DNA of 50,458 nucleotides, taken from contig JAFGBI010000133.1 of assembly GCA_016933275.1 (NCBI GenBank), positions 1 through 50,458 of the forward strand, read 5' to 3'. The position numbers were made by a program, and so were the translations under genes. A model generated the notes under the pieces. The model was not told the origin of the DNA, made no database searches, and was given only the letters and a program-made list of their open reading frames with translations. Shown one piece after another: positions 24,946 to 33,437 of this stretch (the stretch's first letter is position 1; every line of letters begins with the position of its first letter). The DNA comes from Polyangiaceae bacterium. Lineage in GTDB: Bacteria > Myxococcota_A > Polyangia > Polyangiales > Polyangiaceae.

Positions 24946-25412
24946 GGTTCCACCACCTTTCCGTCGCGTATCCTGGCAATGACCTTCACGTTCGAGGCAA
25001 GACTGCTCGCGGGTACGTACCCAATGGCCCCCTCGGACTGTGCCACGACCCGGACCACGGCTCCTGGCTCGGGGGCGGTCGCCGGGGGGGGAGCCCCGCC
25101 CCGAATCTTCCGATCGATCCAGTAGCGCTCACTCTCCTCCGGCGACAGGCCGAGCACGGCGCGGTCGAACGCGCCTCGATGCGGTGACTGCTTGGGGAGG
25201 TTGAGGGGGGTGATCCGTTCGCCGTTCGACCATCGCGTGACCTTGGTCTGAAAGACCTGGCGCAGCGCCACTCGGTCGCCGGCGGCGCTGGCGTTGCCCG
25301 GATGCACGACCACGCAGATCTCACCCGCATGGTTCCCTTCCGCGGTCGTGCCGGCAGCGACCAACAGGATGGCCAACGCCGAAATCATGCCCAGCATCTT
25401 TGGCTGCCGCAC
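24942..25412 (-). CDS. Small PstS-like substrate-binding protein
   Basis: This 156-residue protein from a GTG start is supported by GGAGG at 25419-25423, 6 bp upstream. A hydrophobic signal (MLGMISALAILLVAAG) precedes a mini binding fold: ICVVVHPGNASAAGDRVALRQVF at the N-terminal strand-helix, then RYWIDRKIRGG and EGAIGYVPASSLA near the end. The pattern matches the short phosphate-binding-like proteins that often sit next to OprO/P-type porins. No ABC transporter follows. It is encoded just upstream of the porin (overlapping GTGA) and 126 bp downstream of the SpoIIE-type phosphatase on the same strand. Confidence 0.78.
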   Translation of the reverse strand: MRQPKMLGMISALAILLVAAGTTAEGNHAGEICVVVHPGNASAAGDRVALRQVFQTKVTRWSNGERITPLNLPKQSPHRGAFDRAVLGLSPEESERYWIDRKIRGGAPPPATAPEPGAVVRVVAQSEGAIGYVPASSLASNVKVIARIRDGKVVEP

Positions 25413-25538
25413 GCCCCACCTCCACGGTCGCTCGTACCGAGCGGCCAAGAAGGAATGCTCCCCGCGGAATCCGGCGCTGTCAATCGCATCGGTCGGCGGG
25501 CATTGGTGCATCGACGGGGACGACGATGCCACCATGCT

Positions 25539-27548
25539 TCACCCCCGACGGCGCACCAGCAGCATCGACCAGTCGTCGTCCTGGTATGCGACGTGGGCCC
25601 GCACCTCCGCGTAGACCCCATCCAACACTCTCTCGAGCGCAGCCCCTTCGCCAAGGAGGGCCTCGAGACAGGATGTCAATCGTGAAAGATCGAATTGCTC
25701 ACCGGCCGCGTCTCGAGCCTCGGTGAGCCCATCGGAGTAAAGACAGAGGACATCCCCTGGCTCGAGGGTCAGCTCCGAAACAGGCACCTCGGCCAGGTCG
25801 GGGAGGATGCCAAGCCAGGGCCCCCGCGCGGGCAGGATCTCGCAGCGGAGCGTCTGCTTTCGAAACACGATGGGCCACTCGTGGGCACCTGCGCAGGCGA
25901 AGCGGCCCCTGCCACGATAGGCGAAGAGCTGGGCGGTCAGGTACTTGTCCTGGTGCATCCGATCCGCGATGTTGGTGTGGAGCACGCGATTGACGCCTCG
26001 GATCACCCGGTCCGGTTCCGCCGTCGGATCGCTCGAGAAGAAGCTGGCAAATGTGGCCTGGGCCATGAGCATCACGAGCCCGGCGGACAGCCCATGGCTG
26101 GACACGTCGCCGATCGCCAGCCACAGGTTCTCGTCCGCGGCGAGCACGTCGTAGAAATCCCCCCCGACCTCGTCGGCCGGGACCATCCGACCGGCAAACT
26201 CGAATTCCTCGTGTTCTGGGGCAGCGGGCAAGAGTGCGCCCTGGATCGACGCGGCGATCTCCACCTCTCTCGACAGGCGCGCCTGCTCGATCTGGGCGGA
26301 ACGGGCGTCCGCGATCTCCTCGATCATGGCGTTGAACGCGGTGCCGAGCTGGCCGATTTCATCGCGCTGGGTCACGGTGACCCGAACCGCAAGGTCACCC
26401 TCGCCAACGCGTTGCGTCGCGTTCCGGAGATCACTGACGCTCCGCGAGATCCCGCGGCCAATCACCAAGGCGAGCAGCACGCTCAACAGGAGCACGCCGA
26501 CGGCGAGCGATGAGCTCGCTGCCACGACCCGGACAGTCTCGCGGCGTTTCGCGGCCGCGACCGCCTGCACTCGGGCGTTCAGTTCCTCGACGACCGCCCC
26601 AAGCCCCGAAATCTTGCGCTGCTGCCTCTCGAACCAGAGCGCGGGATCGCCAGCGACCGCTTCGTCGGTGGCGTCGAGGGCCTGCTGACGGAGGGCCCGG
26701 GGGGGAACCAGGACGGCCGGAGTGAGACGCGACTCGAACAGCTCGGTCTGGTCCCGGGAAGCGTTGGTGCGGAAGACCCCCTCGTAGGCGTCCTGTTCCG
26801 TGACCACCGTGACCAAGGAGCGATACGCTCCCGGCGGAAAACTCCCGCGCGCGAAGACGTAGGCGAGCAGGGCGTGCTCTCGACTGGCGCGCTCCTTCAA
26901 GTCCTGGGCGGACACCAGCGCGGTGAAGAGCCGCAGCAGATCCCCATCGTCACTGAGTTCGGTGAGCGCAGCCGTGGCTCCGATCAGCTGCTGGATGGCG
27001 GCGCCATAGAAGTCTCCGAGCACCCTGAGCTCTGATTCGCTCCGCGGAACATCCCGGATCTGGCCAAGCTCCTGCAGTTGCGCGCGCGCCGAGCGCAGCG
27101 GATCACGAAGCCGGGTGGGCATCCGGGAGAGGTCGCGGTCGGCCAGAAACCCGTCGAGCTCCTCGAGCGCCAGGTCGGTCTCGCGGTCCCTGGCTGCCAG
27201 CTGAGCTCGAATAGAGACGGTGAGTGCGGCGCGCGCGCCTCCTGCCGGCTCGGGGGCCCCGCCACCGAGGTCGAGCTCCCTGCGGGTCGCACCGAGGAGC
27301 ATGGCGCGGCCGGCACGCTCCGCTTGGAGCGCTCCGGCGACCCGGCTCAGGGCGACAGAGAGCTCGGCAACGCTCTCGACCGAGCCCAGACTCTCCGCAC
27401 TCTGTGCCTGGCGAATGGCGTGGGTCATGATCGCGAGCCCGAGCAACAGCGCCCCAAGGACGGGGATCCCCGCCAGGAGCCCGAGCTTGAAGCCAACCGT
27501 GCGCAACCGTCCAACCATCGCTTCTGGCACCCAATCGACCAGGCTCAT
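25539..27548 (-). CDS. NIT-HAMP-SpoIIE phosphatase
   Basis: This 669-residue membrane phosphatase starts at ATG 27548; frames upstream overlap the divergent gene. The order is: first membrane helix (GLLAGIPVLGALLLGLAIM), a helical extracytoplasmic NIT-type domain (about 60-300) with ALSRVAGALQAERAGRAMLL and DLKERASREHALLAYVFA, a second helix, HAMP (GISRSVSDLRNATQRVGEGD), a coiled coil, then a PP2C/SpoIIE domain. Metal-binding residues appear in GGDFYDVL, GDVSSHGLSAG, LYSDGLTEARD and DDDWSMLL. NIT domains are known as nitrate/nitrite-type sensors. It would dephosphorylate a STAS-type antagonist, plausibly the one encoded at 28235-28618. Confidence 0.9.
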   Translation of the reverse strand: MSLVDWVPEAMVGRLRTVGFKLGLLAGIPVLGALLLGLAIMTHAIRQAQSAESLGSVESVAELSVALSRVAGALQAERAGRAMLLGATRRELDLGGGAPEPAGGARAALTVSIRAQLAARDRETDLALEELDGFLADRDLSRMPTRLRDPLRSARAQLQELGQIRDVPRSESELRVLGDFYGAAIQQLIGATAALTELSDDGDLLRLFTALVSAQDLKERASREHALLAYVFARGSFPPGAYRSLVTVVTEQDAYEGVFRTNASRDQTELFESRLTPAVLVPPRALRQQALDATDEAVAGDPALWFERQQRKISGLGAVVEELNARVQAVAAAKRRETVRVVAASSSLAVGVLLLSVLLALVIGRGISRSVSDLRNATQRVGEGDLAVRVTVTQRDEIGQLGTAFNAMIEEIADARSAQIEQARLSREVEIAASIQGALLPAAPEHEEFEFAGRMVPADEVGGDFYDVLAADENLWLAIGDVSSHGLSAGLVMLMAQATFASFFSSDPTAEPDRVIRGVNRVLHTNIADRMHQDKYLTAQLFAYRGRGRFACAGAHEWPIVFRKQTLRCEILPARGPWLGILPDLAEVPVSELTLEPGDVLCLYSDGLTEARDAAGEQFDLSRLTSCLEALLGEGAALERVLDGVYAEVRAHVAYQDDDWSMLLVRRRG

Positions 27549-27728
27549 CGCGATTGAAGACCGGGAACCTCCCCCTGGGATGGAAACGCGAACCGGGTCC
27601 CGGAACGAGCACCCAGGACACCTTAACACGATGGCGAACGGGCCGTTCCTTCCGGGATTGGACGAGCGGCCCCATGCACGGGCCATGCACCGCCGGACCT
27701 TCCTACGAAAGAACCAGGAGGGGGGTGA

Positions 27729-28238
27729 ATGGTAACTCCCGAGGCAATCAGCCACCCAGGCGATGTCCGCCAGGCAATCCCCATGGTCTTCATGCGTTTC
27801 CGTCCGGCCTGGGTGTACATAGACGGCATCCAGGAGTTCGGGCGGTTCTTCTGCCAGACGACGTTCCGCGACGAGCAAATCGCGACTCGCGCCCGCATCA
27901 TCATCCAGGAGACCCTCGAGAACGCCGTGAAGTACTCGACTCCCGGCCCGTCGTCCGAGCTCGAACTGTCGATCTTCGCCGAGGGTGAGCACATCGAGAT
28001 CTCGGTGTCGAGCCTCCCCGACCCTGCCCACCTCGATACGCTCAAGCAGGAGATCGCCTGGCTGAGCCAGGCCGATCCCGAGTCGGCCTACTTCGCCGCC
28101 TTTGAGCGCGCGGCATCGTGCCCCGACAGCCCCTCCCGCCTCGGGCTTGCCCGCATCCGCTACGAGGGCAGCGTCGAGCTCTCGGTCGGCGAGATGTCCG
28201 ACGGCCGCATTCGCATCACCGCAAGGGGGTCGATATGA
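27729..28238 (+). CDS. ATPase-like regulator (anti-sigma-type/slr1658-like)
   Basis: This 169-residue protein has a partial histidine-kinase-like ATPase pattern: an N-box-like helix (ARIIIQETLENAVKYS) and a later LGLARIRYEG segment. A classical DxGxG loop is missing, as in the slr1658-type regulators that switch partners in cyanobacteria and others. It is transcribed away from the SpoIIE-type phosphatase, with a 180-bp shared promoter region, and overlaps the next STAS-like gene (ATGA), so both proteins are made together. The inferred role is to phosphorylate or sequester the STAS-like protein. Family assignment is by motif only. Confidence 0.78.
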   Translation: MVTPEAISHPGDVRQAIPMVFMRFRPAWVYIDGIQEFGRFFCQTTFRDEQIATRARIIIQETLENAVKYSTPGPSSELELSIFAEGEHIEISVSSLPDPAHLDTLKQEIAWLSQADPESAYFAAFERAASCPDSPSRLGLARIRYEGSVELSVGEMSDGRIRITARGSI

Positions 28239-28618
28239 AACGGTTCACTGGTGTGAAGGCCCCCGAGCTTCCCGGCGTGAAGATCCTGATCGAGCCGCCC
28301 GACACCCTCCTGCTCTCGGGAACGATCACGCTCAAGGACGCGAACGAACGGCTCGGACCCTTCTTCCGGGAGGTCCACGATGCCGTTCTGGCGGACGAGG
28401 CGAGGAAGCTGACGGTCGACGTCTCGGGGCTCTCGTTCGTCAATTCCTCGGCGATTCGCCTCTTCATCGACTGGACCACCTGGGTGAAGAATGAAGGGAA
28501 CGCTCGCCGCTACGCGCTCCACTTCCGAATTGATCGCTCCGTCACGTGGCAACGCACGAGCTTTGCGGCCCTCTCCTTCCTCGCCAAGGACGCGGTGGTG
28601 ATCGAGCAGAAGGAATAG
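28235..28618 (+). CDS. STAS-like regulator (slr1659-like)
   Basis: This 127-residue protein has the STAS-type strand-helix core. The phospho-site region reads VSGLSFVNSSAIRLFIDW, where one of the two Ser residues would be the phosphorylation target. The N-terminal strand pair (VKILIEPPDTLLLSGTITL) and the C-terminal SFAALSFLAKDAVVIEQ fit. The canonical DSSG is NSSA, as seen in slr1659-type proteins. It overlaps the upstream ATPase-like gene by 4 bp. The plausible cycle is phosphorylation by the ATPase-like protein and dephosphorylation by the NIT-HAMP-SpoIIE phosphatase. Confidence 0.8.
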   Translation: MKRFTGVKAPELPGVKILIEPPDTLLLSGTITLKDANERLGPFFREVHDAVLADEARKLTVDVSGLSFVNSSAIRLFIDWTTWVKNEGNARRYALHFRIDRSVTWQRTSFAALSFLAKDAVVIEQKE

Positions 28619-28651
28619 AATCGGGCCTCCAACGTCGCTGGTGACCTCCCC

Positions 28652-29272
28652 ATGCCCTTGCCGAAGACCTTCCCGGAATCCCCGTATGGGATGGTGAGAC
28701 ACTCCAGCGCGCCGAAGATGGCGGCGTCGCGGTCGGGCGAGCTGGTCTCGGGTGCGCCCAGACACCCCGGGCCCGTCGCGGAGCGCGCCTACCAGCTCGG
28801 GATGACTCGCTCCGATCCGCCGAATCGACGCCAGCTCTTGGCCTTCGCATGTCAACCCGGAACCGAAGTGCTCGATGTCGCCCACAAGTTCGTCGAGGGC
28901 TACCTCAAGCTCAGGTTCCGCCCGAATCTGGCGCAGCGCGTGACCCTGGCGGCGTACGAGCTCGTGGCAAATGCGCTGGCGTATGGCTCCGTGGCAGGCG
29001 AGGTGGGGGTGGAGGTCGCCGAAACCCCGGGAACACTGGAGGTCCGAGTGTCCAACGAGGCCGTCGCGTCTCGAATCGCCGTGCTCGTCGAACGCGTGCA
29101 GCGCCTCGAAGCCGATTCGGACGCGGTCTATCTCGAAGAGATCCGGCGGTCCACCGCCGGGGGCCTGCGAGCGATGTTGGGCTTGGCCCGGGTGTGCCAC
29201 GAGGGAGGCTGCGCGCTCTCAGTAGTCAAGAACGACCGCCAGGTCGTCGTCACCGCCACGGTGTCGAAGTAG
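28652..29272 (+). CDS. Second ATPase-like regulator of the switch
   Basis: This protein has 206 residues from ATG 28652, but the first 50 are low-complexity and a shorter start at 28802 is possible. From about residue 65 it has an N-box-like helix (YELVANALAYGS) and a strand pair (GVEVAETPGTLEVRVS), so it is a second ATPase-fold regulator of the 27729 type. It follows the STAS-like gene by 33 bp on the same strand. Three genes encoding a small ATPase, a STAS domain and another ATPase facing a SpoIIE-type phosphatase suggest a two-branch switch. Its target is unknown. Confidence 0.72.
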   Translation: MPLPKTFPESPYGMVRHSSAPKMAASRSGELVSGAPRHPGPVAERAYQLGMTRSDPPNRRQLLAFACQPGTEVLDVAHKFVEGYLKLRFRPNLAQRVTLAAYELVANALAYGSVAGEVGVEVAETPGTLEVRVSNEAVASRIAVLVERVQRLEADSDAVYLEEIRRSTAGGLRAMLGLARVCHEGGCALSVVKNDRQVVVTATVSK

Positions 29273-29330
29273 ATTCCGGCGCGAGCTTCCCGAACGGTTC
29301 TTGCCCTGCAACACGGCGTGGCAGACTCCG

Positions 29331-29719
29331 TCAGCTCGGCTTCGCGTCCATCGGCAGGGTCTGAAACGCCTTCGAGGCGAGGACGAGCTTTCCAGGGAGC
29401 TCGCTCTCACCGACGAGCACCCGCTTCGGGATGCTTGGTCGCTGCCTCACCGGCTCGGCCGGGAGGGAGCAGACACGCTGAAGCTCCTGTTCCCACTTCG
29501 CTCGACGCGCGTCACCGGGCTCGAATGTCTCGATGCGACGCCGGGCCTCTCCCTCCTGCCGGCGCGCGACTGTGATCGCGAAGTCGAGGCGTCGCCGTGC
29601 GGGATTCGGGATCTCCTCGTCGTCGGGAACGAGGTCGACGTGGCGCCCATCGAGCTGGTTGAGCTTGAGACGCTCGACGCCGTGACCCTGCTCGCCTGGA
29701 AGGCGAGCGACAGCATCAC
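29331..29719 (-). pseudogene. Frameshifted small gene coupled to Uma2
   Basis: An ATG at 29719 overlaps the Uma2 stop (ATGA) and opens with high third-position GC (MMLSLAFQASRVT). About 40 bp in, near 29680, the coding character moves to another frame. That frame reads VERLKLNQLDGRHVDLVPD and KWEQELQRVCSLPAEPV and ends at a TGA at 29331-29333, yet it has no ATG, GTG or TTG start that makes sense. Restoring one G in the run near 29680 would join both parts into a protein of about 130 residues. It is either a recent pseudogene or a base-calling error. No family is recognised. Confidence 0.6.
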
Positions 29720-30297
29720 GGCTCCGGCAGGATCACGTCCGCCCAGAGCACGGCGAGGTCAAGCTCGATGGCATCGAACGGCTCGGCGCGGACGAGCGCG
29801 GCGTCGCGCCAGACGTGCCGGATGAGCCAACCCCTGTCGGCTCGCTCCAAGACCTCGAGCGTCCTGGTGAGCGGATTGACGAGCCAGGCCCAGCCGACAC
29901 GCTCTCGCGCGTAGATCTCCAGCTTCTCGGTCCGGTCGTACTTCTCCGAGCTTGGGCTCACGACCTCACAGATCCAGTCCGGCGTGAGCTCGAAATAGGG
30001 TTCGTCCGCGACCACCACCGGCATTCGTTCCCGGCGCCACCCGGCGAGGTCGGGAACCACGATGTCTTCGCCGAGGTGGAGCTCAGGCTCGTCGACCAGG
30101 ATCCAACCGCCCGGGCCACCACGCCCCCGCTTGAACGGCGGACCGAGCTCCTCGCCGAGCGCGGTCGCAGCCATGCTGTGCGGCTTGGCGGGTCGCGGGT
30201 GCAAACGGAGCTCGCCATCGATCACCTCCGCGACCAAGTGCGGCGGCGCAGCGAGCACGTCGGCATAGTCGGCACGCCTCGGGGCGGCTAAAGCCAT
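29716..30297 (-). CDS. Uma2-family restriction-endonuclease-fold protein
   Basis: This 193-residue protein belongs to the Uma2 family (PD-(D/E)XK fold). It has an N-terminal helix with VAEVIDGEL, then VVPDLAGWRRERMP, the conserved WICEVVSPSSEKYDRTEKLEIYA core with catalytic-type Glu and Lys, and a strand-rich C-terminal part (GWAWLVNPLTRTLEV). Uma2 genes are plentiful in high-GC and cyanobacterial genomes, and their role is not settled. A frameshifted gene overlaps its 3' end. A separate gene of unknown function is transcribed divergently from 30421. Confidence 0.88.
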   Translation of the reverse strand: MALAAPRRADYADVLAAPPHLVAEVIDGELRLHPRPAKPHSMAATALGEELGPPFKRGRGGPGGWILVDEPELHLGEDIVVPDLAGWRRERMPVVVADEPYFELTPDWICEVVSPSSEKYDRTEKLEIYARERVGWAWLVNPLTRTLEVLERADRGWLIRHVWRDAALVRAEPFDAIELDLAVLWADVILPEP

Positions 30298-30420
30298 GTC
30301 GAAACTCTAGCACCTCAATCGAAGGGTCGGAAATGACGCCAGAAACCGCGATCTCGACGACCACGGCGTCGCCTGCCGACGGCGCCTCCGAGCTGCCGGT
30401 CCGCGGCGCGGGGCGAGTCG

Positions 30421-30879
30421 GTGGACCGCGACGGGGCGCTGGATTTCGTGCGGTCCGTGATCGCCGAACAGCCCTTGGGGCAGCTCGCCCTCGACGTGCT
30501 GGACGCCATCTGCTCGGCCTCCCCGGAGGCAGGGCGTCGGCTTCTCGCGCTGGCGCGGGTGGTGGGCAGCCGGGGGTCCGCACCTACCGGGAAGCGGGCC
30601 CGAGCAAAGATTCGCCGATTCAGCATCGAACGAGCCCGACTCATGGGCGAAGTGCTGCGAGCGGCTACGCTGTCCACCGTCTCGGTGCCCGAGTCCGGCG
30701 GGCCCCCGGTTCGCCAGAAGCGAGTCCTGTACGGTCCCCAACTTGCCGACGGCCGTTGGCTTCGGGTCGTCCTTGGACCGGACCCCGGTGCCGCTTTCAC
30801 GTGCGTTTCGGCGTATCCAGTCACGCGCGACGAATGGCTCACCGCCTGCCGACAGAAGCGCGCCGAGTTCCCGCCCTAG
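30421..30879 (+). CDS. Hypothetical protein
   Basis: This 152-residue protein starts at a GTG; upstream in frame there is no start before a stop. An N-terminal helical half (ALDFVRSVIAEQPLGQLALDVL) is followed by a strand-rich C-terminal half (KRVLYGPQLADGRWLRVVLG, FTCVSAYPVTRDEW). No family is recognised. The short strand-rich end has the look of small nuclease or toxin domains, but no catalytic residues can be named. It is divergent from Uma2, with a 123-bp gap. Confidence 0.55.
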   Translation: MDRDGALDFVRSVIAEQPLGQLALDVLDAICSASPEAGRRLLALARVVGSRGSAPTGKRARAKIRRFSIERARLMGEVLRAATLSTVSVPESGGPPVRQKRVLYGPQLADGRWLRVVLGPDPGAAFTCVSAYPVTRDEWLTACRQKRAEFPP

Positions 30880-31416
30880 AAAGGGACAGCCCCGGGAGCA
30901 AGGCTCGCCGGGGCCAGGCAACGTTACCCCGCTGCTCCGCGGCCGGGGGCGCCCTTCGACAGCGCTAGCCACCAACGTGCTTGGGCTTGATCCGTACAGT
31001 AGGGCGCTCGACCGCACTGCGCAACTTCGAGGACTAGCTGATGGCTGACTCCTGACCGCTGACCGCCGCGGCAGATGGCACGATACTTCTGCCCGTTCTG
31101 GCCAAGACCTCACCCGTAGGGGACTGACGGCGCTGGCGTGGGGCGTGCGGCATCCGGCGGAGATCCCACCGAAGCCGACCATCGGACCGTCAGCCCCATC
31201 CCTCGTCCGCTCCCGCCGGACCCAAACGCACCCACCGCGAATTGGTGCCCGCTTCCCGCGTCCCAGTCCCCTGGCAACCACTGGCAGCACTGCTTGCCAG
31301 GCCAGCCCCGCTTCCCGCATCCCAACAGCCGCTCCCGCTCCCGCTCCCGACCCGGCTCGCCAATCAGAGGTGCCCGTTTCCGAGGGAGAGACGGCGTGGC
31401 ATAGTTGACCGGCGAG
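30880..31416. other. 537-bp intergenic region upstream of the GH43 gene
   Basis: No coding frame is convincing here. A short GC-rich array of GCTCCC units occurs near 31331-31352. The interval should contain the promoter of the glycosidase gene, but I cannot place -35/-10 elements with confidence. Confidence 0.4.
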
Positions 31417-33150
31417 ATGGGCGAAAGCACTCGGTCCGGGATTCGCTCCGCCCCGGCGCGCGCACGGTCGCGCTGGAAACCGAAGCCGCCTTCGGCGGCG
31501 AGGCAGGTGGCCGCCGCCCTCGTTCTAGGCTGGGTGCTCGCGGCCCCCGCGACCTCGGCGCAAACCGTTCAGCTCACGAACCCACTCGTCCTGCAGCGCG
31601 CCGATCCGGATATCTACCACCACACCGACGGGTACTACTACTTCACCGCGACGGTGCCGGCCTACGATCTCATCGAATTGCGCCGCGCAGACACGATCCA
31701 GGGGTTGAACACCGCCGCTCCCGCGGTGATCTGGCGCGCCCATCCCGGCGGCGAGATGGCCGCCCACATCTGGGCTCCCGAGATCCACTACGTGGACCAT
31801 AACTGGTACATCTACTTCGCCGCGGGCAGCTCGAGCGATGTCTGGGACATCCGGGTGTACGTGCTGAGCAACGATTCGGCCAATCCGCTGGACGGTGCCT
31901 GGCAGGAGCGTGGTCAGCTGGTGACCAACGGCCCCAAGCCGAGCGGAGCCTTCTTCGCATTGGACGCCACGACCTTCGAGCACCAGGGAGTGCGGTATCT
32001 CGTTTGGGCCGAGTCGGACCCGGATTTGAACGTCAATACGGTCCTCTACATCGCACCCATGAGCGATCCCTGGACCTTGGCCGCTCGCGGGGTGCGCATC
32101 TCGGCGCCGGAGTATCCCTGGGAGACGGTGGGGTACGCGGTCAACGAGGGGCCGGCGGTGTTGAAGCGAAACGGCAAGGTCTTCATCTCCTATTCGGCCT
32201 CGGCCACCGACGCGAACTACTGCATGGGGCTTCTGACCGCCGAAGACACGAGCGATCTATTGGAGCCGAGCTCGTGGAGCAAATCCGTGCAGCCGATCTT
32301 TCGCAGCGGCAATGGGGTCTTTGGCCCCGGACACAACCAGTTCACGACGACGCCCGACGGCAGCGTGGACCTGCTCGTCTATCATGGTCGCGACTATGAC
32401 CGGATCGATGGCGATCCCCTGAACGATCCCAATCGAGCGACCCGAGTTCAGCCCTTGGCCTGGAACAGCGACGGCACACCCGACTTCGGCGCCCCCCTCG
32501 CCGACGGGGCCCTCACCATCGAACCCATCGGCGACGGCGGAGCTGCCGGGGCGGTGAACGGAGCAAACGGGGGCGCCGGACACAGCGGCGCCCCGGCGCC
32601 CACCAGCGGCGGAGCCGGGGGCGTTCTTGCCGGTGGAACCGGGAGCAGCACGGCGAGCGGCGGTACCAACTCTGGCGGCGGTGGTCCGGCAACTGGTGGC
32701 GATGGCATGGGTGGGGGCGGCCTCGGAGGGATGGCGGGCGTTGGGGGAAACGACCCCAGCTCGGGCGGCACCGGCGCCGTCGCGACCGCTGGCGGGACGC
32801 CGTCCTCCGGTGGAGCGGGCAGCGGTGGAAGCGCTACCGGCGGCGGGTCGTCCACCGGAGGTTCCGGAGCGATCTCGTCCGCGGGTACGGGCAATGTCGT
32901 TGGAGGACCCGTTGGCGGCACCACGGGCGGCCACAACGCCGCTGGCACGAGCCCGACCTTCACGACCGGCAGCAACGACCCGGGCGAATCGAGCTGCCGT
33001 TGCACGCTGCCTGGGTCACCCGCTCGACGAGGTACCTGGGCCCTGGTTGCGCTCGGTCTGTGCCACGCCCTGCGACGCGGTTCACGGTCACGTCACCGTA
33101 AGAGCCACGGTGTCCGCGTCACCCCGCGCGCCGTGTCCCCCGAAGCTTGA
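31417..33150 (+). CDS. GH43-family glycosidase with surface-anchor-like C-terminus
   Basis: This 577-residue secreted protein has a signal peptide that is long and Arg-rich at its start and ends near ATSA. The five-bladed propeller of GH43 shows the catalytic set: base Asp in RADPDIYHH (about residue 61), the modulating Asp in FALDATTF (about 183) and the general acid Glu in AVNEGPAVL (about 243). Family activities are on arabinose- or xylose-containing polysaccharides. A Gly/Ser/Thr-rich linker of about 150 residues leads to CRCTLPGSP, a hydrophobic run (WALVALGLCHAL) and basic residues, resembling the MYXO-CTERM sorting signal. ATG 31417 is preferred over a TTG 12 bp upstream. Confidence 0.85.
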   Translation: MGESTRSGIRSAPARARSRWKPKPPSAARQVAAALVLGWVLAAPATSAQTVQLTNPLVLQRADPDIYHHTDGYYYFTATVPAYDLIELRRADTIQGLNTAAPAVIWRAHPGGEMAAHIWAPEIHYVDHNWYIYFAAGSSSDVWDIRVYVLSNDSANPLDGAWQERGQLVTNGPKPSGAFFALDATTFEHQGVRYLVWAESDPDLNVNTVLYIAPMSDPWTLAARGVRISAPEYPWETVGYAVNEGPAVLKRNGKVFISYSASATDANYCMGLLTAEDTSDLLEPSSWSKSVQPIFRSGNGVFGPGHNQFTTTPDGSVDLLVYHGRDYDRIDGDPLNDPNRATRVQPLAWNSDGTPDFGAPLADGALTIEPIGDGGAAGAVNGANGGAGHSGAPAPTSGGAGGVLAGGTGSSTASGGTNSGGGGPATGGDGMGGGGLGGMAGVGGNDPSSGGTGAVATAGGTPSSGGAGSGGSATGGGSSTGGSGAISSAGTGNVVGGPVGGTTGGHNAAGTSPTFTTGSNDPGESSCRCTLPGSPARRGTWALVALGLCHALRRGSRSRHRKSHGVRVTPRAVSPEA

Positions 33151-33158
33151 GGCTTCGG
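33140..33158 (+). terminator. Hairpin at the end of the GH43 gene
   Basis: CCGAAGC-ttgag-GCTTCGG forms a perfect 7-bp stem that overlaps the stop codon. A T-run is absent. It fits a transcript-end structure between the convergent GH43 and FG-GAP genes; the rest of 33151-33437 holds nothing I recognise. Confidence 0.4.
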
Positions 33159-33437
33159 CGGCACCCCTCGTCGACGCCGGAAAGGCCTCAGCCCGGCAGG
33201 TCGCGATCCGCCAATCGAGAACGCACTCGGTTCGGGACCGCTTCGAGCTCCCTCGCTCGTGCTCCGCGCGGGGCCTCCCACCCATGTCAGCCCGTCGGGG
33301 TCGGCCGAACATCTCGCTGGTGACGAGCCCCGCTCCGAGGTGACGCTCATCTTAGCGCCGTCACGCGGATGATGCTCGGGTTCGGGCGCGCTCGCCCTGG
33401 ATCGCGACCAGAGACTCCGCAGTATACCGCCTCACGG

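Noticed and set aside
31331..31352. GCTCCC repeats as a functional element
   Set aside because: The array is only a few units of simple sequence in a GC-rich gap, with no dyad or other support.
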